Positions 6,690-9,498 of a DNA stretch of 9,498 nt are shown here, piece after piece. The translations under genes were made by a program, and so were the position numbers. Source of the stretch: JAFGBH01 sp964430915 (GTDB lineage Bacteria > Desulfobacterota > Syntrophia > Syntrophales > UBA2210); the NCBI GenBank assembly GCA_964430915.1, contig CAYSHT010000086.1:1-9498 (forward strand). The letters are read 5' to 3'. Below the pieces are notes generated by a model. It was given only the letters and a program-made list of their open reading frames with translations, had not been told where the DNA came from and did not search any database. Each line of letters begins with the position of its first letter. Within the stretch, counting starts at the first letter, position 1.

Positions 6690-7430
6690 TTACGTTTCCA
6701 GCCCCTCTATGAGGGCCATTGCATTCTCACCTATGACGCAGTGGTTATACCCCCCCTCGAGGATGGCGAAACAGCCTCCGCCGCTCTTCTCGCTCGCCTC
6801 GCGAACCATGCGGCCCATCTCCCGGTAATCGTCGGTGGAGAGCACGCCCCCCCAGTCTTCCCGGTGATTGTCAAAGCCAGCGGAGATGCCGATGATATCG
6901 GCATCGTCGGGTAGGGTTCGTGCCACTTCTTTCAGGTATGCCGATCGATCCGATGTTGAGGGGTTGAGGATATCAATGTAGCCCGAATGTCCCAGGATAT
7001 TGACCGTCCCGTCACCAAAGTGAAGGTCGAAATCGAGGATGAAAGCCTTTCCTATCTTCCCTTCACGTTTCAGCTTGGAAATGGCAATCGCCATGTTGCT
7101 GAAGTAACAGAATCCCCAGGCGCTGTTTGCCGAGGCATGGTGCCCCGGCGGCCGGATGAGGGCGAACGATGGTTCGGAAAGCCCCATCTCCGCAGCCTGA
7201 ATGGCACCGCCTGCGGCAAGCGCTGCGATATCGTAGAGTCCCTGCCGCTTTACCTGTTCAATATGGCTGTCCGTGTGACAGGCGGCAATATCCTCCCGTG
7301 AAGCGGGAAGGGCATCGACGAAGGTGACCCTGCCGTCTATCGCCTCCACAATCGCCTCAATCCTGCCGGGGGCTGCCGCGGGATCGGAACAGTAGGACTC
7401 ATAAAAATCATCGTGAAATATCACTTTCAT
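6690..7430 (-). CDS. Short histone-deacetylase-fold zinc amidohydrolase
   Basis: The arginase/deacetylase fold includes histone deacetylases, acetylpolyamine amidohydrolases and AcuC, which hydrolyse N-acyl amides using Zn. The 246-residue product keeps all the catalytic elements: the His pair in RPPGHHA (His97-His98), Zn ligands Asp135 and His137 in DFDLHFGDGT, the third ligand Asp187 in SAGFDNH, and the transition-state Tyr228 in LEGGYNH. It is shorter than AcuC or acetylpolyamine amidohydrolase (about 340-390 residues), mainly in surface loops, so the substrate is uncertain. An ATG at 7442 would add four residues, but GGAGG (7436-7440) lies inside that extension and 5 nt before the ATG at 7430, so 7430 is the likely start. 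It precedes the methyltransferase gene by 43 bp on the same strand. Free acyl-amines or acylated small molecules are plausible substrates; the exact one is not recognisable. Confidence 0.88.
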   Translation of the reverse strand: MKVIFHDDFYESYCSDPAAAPGRIEAIVEAIDGRVTFVDALPASREDIAACHTDSHIEQVKRQGLYDIAALAAGGAIQAAEMGLSEPSFALIRPPGHHASANSAWGFCYFSNMAIAISKLKREGKIGKAFILDFDLHFGDGTVNILGHSGYIDILNPSTSDRSAYLKEVARTLPDDADIIGISAGFDNHREDWGGVLSTDDYREMGRMVREASEKSGGGCFAILEGGYNHCVIGENAMALIEGLET

Positions 7431-7435
7431 TTTTT

Positions 7436-7440
7436 CCTCC
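7436..7440 (-). promoter_or_regulatory. Shine-Dalgarno deciding the deacetylase-like start
   Basis: On the - strand the run ATGGAGGAAAAAATG holds two in-frame ATGs 12 nt apart. GGAGG sits between them, 5 nt before the second ATG. It supports initiation at 7430 rather than 7442. Confidence 0.7.
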
Positions 7441-7442
7441 AT

Positions 7443-7558
7443 CCATTAAAGGTTCAAAGGCTCTGAGTCACTAAGTTTTGAAGAAATTTTCATCTACGTT
7501 ACAACAACCTATCGCGATCTTCCAGTGCCTTTGCATCTATGTCACTTTGCACATTAAC
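7443..7558. other. Spacer between the permease and deacetylase-like genes with degenerate CAAAG/CACT repeats
   Basis: This 116-bp gap is AT-richer than its flanks and holds no gene. Two loosely inverted blocks are visible on the + strand: one at 7448-7474 with TTCAAAGG and GAGTCACTAAG, the other at 7524-7552 with AGTGCCTTTGCA and GTCACTTTGCA. The second contains an internal 16-nt direct repeat (CCTTTGCA/ACTTTGCA). An ATCGCGAT palindrome lies at 7511-7518. The pattern resembles dispersed intergenic repeats with CAAAG and CACT words in some deltaproteobacterial genomes, from memory. A leftward promoter may lie here, but I see no convincing -35/-10 pair and no terminator with a T run. Confidence 0.35.
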
Positions 7559-8680
7559 CTAATCGAGTCGCTTCCTGAAACGTCTCACGGCACCCTCAAA
7601 GAGAACAACACCGAGAATCAGAAGAGACAGGAGTTGAGGCCAGAGCACCCCTATCCCCACACCCTTCAGGAATATTCCCCGTATGATTATGAGAAAGTAC
7701 CTGGCAGGATTCAGGTATGTTGACCACTGCACCACCTCGGGCATATTTGAGATGGGAAAAATGAAACCACTCAGCATGAACATGGGGAGTAAGAAAAAGA
7801 AGGTCGTCATCATCGCCTGCTGCTGTGTGGCTGATATGGTGGAGATAAAAAGCCCGATGGCAAGTGTGCTCAAGAGAAAAAGACAGGTCGAAAGCACAAG
7901 GAGCCAGACACTCCCCACCATCGGTATCTTGAACCATAATATGGCAAAGATTGTCACGAAGATCATCTGCAGGATGGCGATAATACTGTAGGGAATGGTC
8001 TTTCCCAGTATGAGCTCGAAGGACCCTATCGGCGTCACGATAAGCTGTTCCATGGTTCCCACTTCCTTTTCCTTAACGATCGCCATGGACGTCAGAAGAA
8101 GGGTAAGGATCATAATCAGAAAGGCAACGATCCCCGGGACATAAAAATTCCTGCTGTAGAGGTTCGGATTGTACCACGTTCGTATCCTTGCATCCACCCT
8201 TCCGTAGTGGAGCCTGAATGGATAGAGCTCACCTATGAGCTTCCTGTTGAGGCTCTCCAGGACTGTGGATGTATAGGCTATCTTCATCGAAGACATATGA
8301 CTTCTCGTCCCATCAACGAGGATCTGCACCGGGGCCGTCTCGCCGCTTCTTATCCGGTCGCTGAAGTCGGGGCCAACCTTTACCGCCAGATCTATTTTCC
8401 CCCGTAAAAGTTCCTCTTCCAGGTCGCGGGGATTCGCCGTCGTATAGACCACATCATAGGTCTCATTGGCATCGAGGACATCGAAAAGCATCCTGCTTTC
8501 CCTGGATTGTGACTGGTCAAGAAAGCCCACAGAGATGTTTCTCACATCCGTTGTCACCACATATCCGAATATCAGAAGCTGTATAAAGGGCACGATGATC
8601 AGAATCGGCCTGTTTCTCTTATCTCTGAAGAGCTGTATGAACTCCTTCCGGACCAGTTCTCTGATACGGAGCCACCTCAT
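7559..8680 (-). CDS. ABC-2 type transporter permease, YbhR/YhhJ-like
   Basis: This is an inner-membrane half-permease of an ABC exporter; family members with HlyD-type adaptors export drugs or other hydrophobic compounds. The 373 residues give the ABC2_membrane_3 layout: one membrane segment near 25-42, a large extracytoplasmic domain at 43-180 containing QILVDGT, then five membrane segments at roughly 182-203, 226-250, 257-282, 288-309 and 346-364. The cytoplasmic loop after the second segment carries KEKEVGTMEQLIVTPI, the usual coupling motif (EKE-x-GT-x-E). FPISNMP before the last segment is typical. It starts one base after the stop of the upstream permease, with AAGGGAGGG (8689-8697) placed 8 nt before the ATG, so the two are translationally coupled. 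They share FPISNMP and PARYF, indicating an ancient duplication and a heterodimer. The ATPase is not in the window, and the substrate is unknown. Confidence 0.93.
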   Translation of the reverse strand: MRWLRIRELVRKEFIQLFRDKRNRPILIIVPFIQLLIFGYVVTTDVRNISVGFLDQSQSRESRMLFDVLDANETYDVVYTTANPRDLEEELLRGKIDLAVKVGPDFSDRIRSGETAPVQILVDGTRSHMSSMKIAYTSTVLESLNRKLIGELYPFRLHYGRVDARIRTWYNPNLYSRNFYVPGIVAFLIMILTLLLTSMAIVKEKEVGTMEQLIVTPIGSFELILGKTIPYSIIAILQMIFVTIFAILWFKIPMVGSVWLLVLSTCLFLLSTLAIGLFISTISATQQQAMMTTFFFLLPMFMLSGFIFPISNMPEVVQWSTYLNPARYFLIIIRGIFLKGVGIGVLWPQLLSLLILGVVLFEGAVRRFRKRLD

Positions 8681-8681
8681 C

Positions 8682-9498
8682 CTACAGGCCCTCCCTTCGT
8701 AATTTCATGAAGGTCGCCATGGCAAGAATCGCGAGCATGCCGGCAAGTACCAGATAATTGGGCCACAGGTAGTCAAACCCTACATTTCTGAGGTAGAGCC
8801 CGTTCAGGATGTCGATAAAATACCGCGCCGGTACAATATAGGTAATCACCTGAAGTACCTTCGGCATATTTGAAATCGGGAAGACAAAATCCGAGAGAAG
8901 CATCGAGGGAAGAAAGGTAATAAGAATGGCGCCTATGTTTGCGACCAGAAGAGATTTCGTAATGACGGAAATCAGGAGTCCCAGGGAGAGCGCCACGGCA
9001 ATGTAAACGGAAGCGGCAATCAAAAGGAGTCCGAAACTCGATTTTATGACCACCCCAAAGAGAATCTGCCCCATGAGAGCAGCCACGAGCACATCGGCGA
9101 GGGCGATGAGAAAATAGGGAATCGCCTTTCCCGCGAGGAATTCTCCCGCCCCCACGGGAAGCGAAAGGATCGTTTCCATGGTCCCGTTTTCATATTCCCG
9201 CGCGATAACAAGTGCGGTCAGCATCGCACCGACGATCATGATAATGATGGCAATGATACCGGGAATAATGAAGTTGGTGCTTTCAAGGTCCTCATTGAAC
9301 CATATCCTGAAACGCCCCTCAACGGGGGGATTGATATCTTCCCTCCCCTTCCTGTTGAGAAAATCCGAAAGGAGACGCCGGTTATAGGTTTCAATAAATC
9401 CCGTGATGTACCCCCTTGAGATACCTGCATAGCTAGGATCGCTCCCGTCGATAAGAACCTGGAGCGGGGAGTCCCTCTCCGCCCTCAACTTTTCCGTC
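8682..9498 (-). CDS. ABC-2 type transporter permease, YbhS-like (5' end outside window)
   Basis: The frame is open to the right edge, so the start and roughly the first 100 residues are missing compared with the usual 370-380 residue family. A TTG at 9486-9488 is internal, because the upstream codons continue the family sequence. The 271 visible residues begin inside the extracytoplasmic domain (VLIDGSDPSYAGISRGY). They continue with a membrane segment at about 77-98 and the cytoplasmic motif REYENGTMETILSLPV (100-115). Further membrane segments lie near 122-148, 155-180, 187-208 and 246-264. FPISNMP and IVPARYF match its downstream partner. In E. coli ybhGFSR an HlyD-like adaptor and a dual ATPase precede two permeases, so the same genes are expected beyond the right edge. 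Substrate is unknown. Confidence 0.92.
   Translation of the reverse strand, partial: TEKLRAERDSPLQVLIDGSDPSYAGISRGYITGFIETYNRRLLSDFLNRKGREDINPPVEGRFRIWFNEDLESTNFIIPGIIAIIIMIVGAMLTALVIAREYENGTMETILSLPVGAGEFLAGKAIPYFLIALADVLVAALMGQILFGVVIKSSFGLLLIAASVYIAVALSLGLLISVITKSLLVANIGAILITFLPSMLLSDFVFPISNMPKVLQVITYIVPARYFIDILNGLYLRNVGFDYLWPNYLVLAGMLAILAMATFMKLRREGL

Noticed and set aside
6674..6694. Inverted repeat CGTAAA/TTTACG around the deacetylase-like stop codon
   Set aside because: Only six mostly A-T pairs with a 9-nt loop and no T run afterwards, so it is not a credible terminator.
7559..9498. Permeases as part of the methyltransferase operon
   Set aside because: Same strand, but a 116-bp gap with possible regulatory content intervenes, and the paired permeases belong with ATPase and adaptor genes expected to the right; a functional link is not supported.

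Overview
This window looks like a bacterial chromosome fragment from a Gram-negative anaerobe. The yidC–jag–mnmE order is a conserved bacterial block. The corrinoid methyltransferase genes and the YbhS/YbhR-type export permeases fit Desulfobacterota (former Deltaproteobacteria, e.g. Syntrophobacterales-like lineages) or a related syntrophic group. The lineage is an inference from gene content and style, not from a database match.

Layout. From the left edge to 3239, genes run on the + strand: the C-terminal part of the membrane insertase YidC, the RNA-binding protein Jag/KhpB, the tRNA-modifying GTPase MnmE, and a small cysteine-containing protein of unknown function. A perfect 9-bp GC-rich hairpin lies between jag and mnmE, and mnmE starts at GTG with no visible Shine-Dalgarno sequence. 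A 43-bp convergent junction (3240–3282) separates this block from the rest.

From 3283 to the right edge every gene is on the - strand. In transcription order (right to left) these are two paralogous ABC-2 permeases of the YbhS/YbhR type (the first cut by the window end), a 116-bp spacer, a short zinc-dependent histone-deacetylase-fold amidohydrolase, a uroporphyrinogen-decarboxylase-family methyltransferase with Zn ligands, a cobalamin-binding corrinoid protein, a stand-alone protein resembling the reactivation domain of methionine synthase (MetH), and a crotonase-family enoyl-CoA hydratase. The last four are tightly packed (18-bp gap, 4-bp ATGA overlap, 8-bp gap), so they are probably co-transcribed and translationally coupled.

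How the genes may work together. The methyltransferase, corrinoid protein and MetH-activation-like protein form a compact three-part corrinoid methyl-transfer module: one enzyme moves a methyl group to or from the cobalt, one carries the cobamide, and one may repair the oxidised Co(II) state with SAM. The methyl donor and acceptor cannot be read from the sequence. The crotonase and the deacetylase-fold enzyme may process an acyl-CoA or an acylated amine linked to the same substrate, but this is only suggested by adjacency. No RNA genes, CRISPR arrays, insertion sequences or prophage genes were seen.
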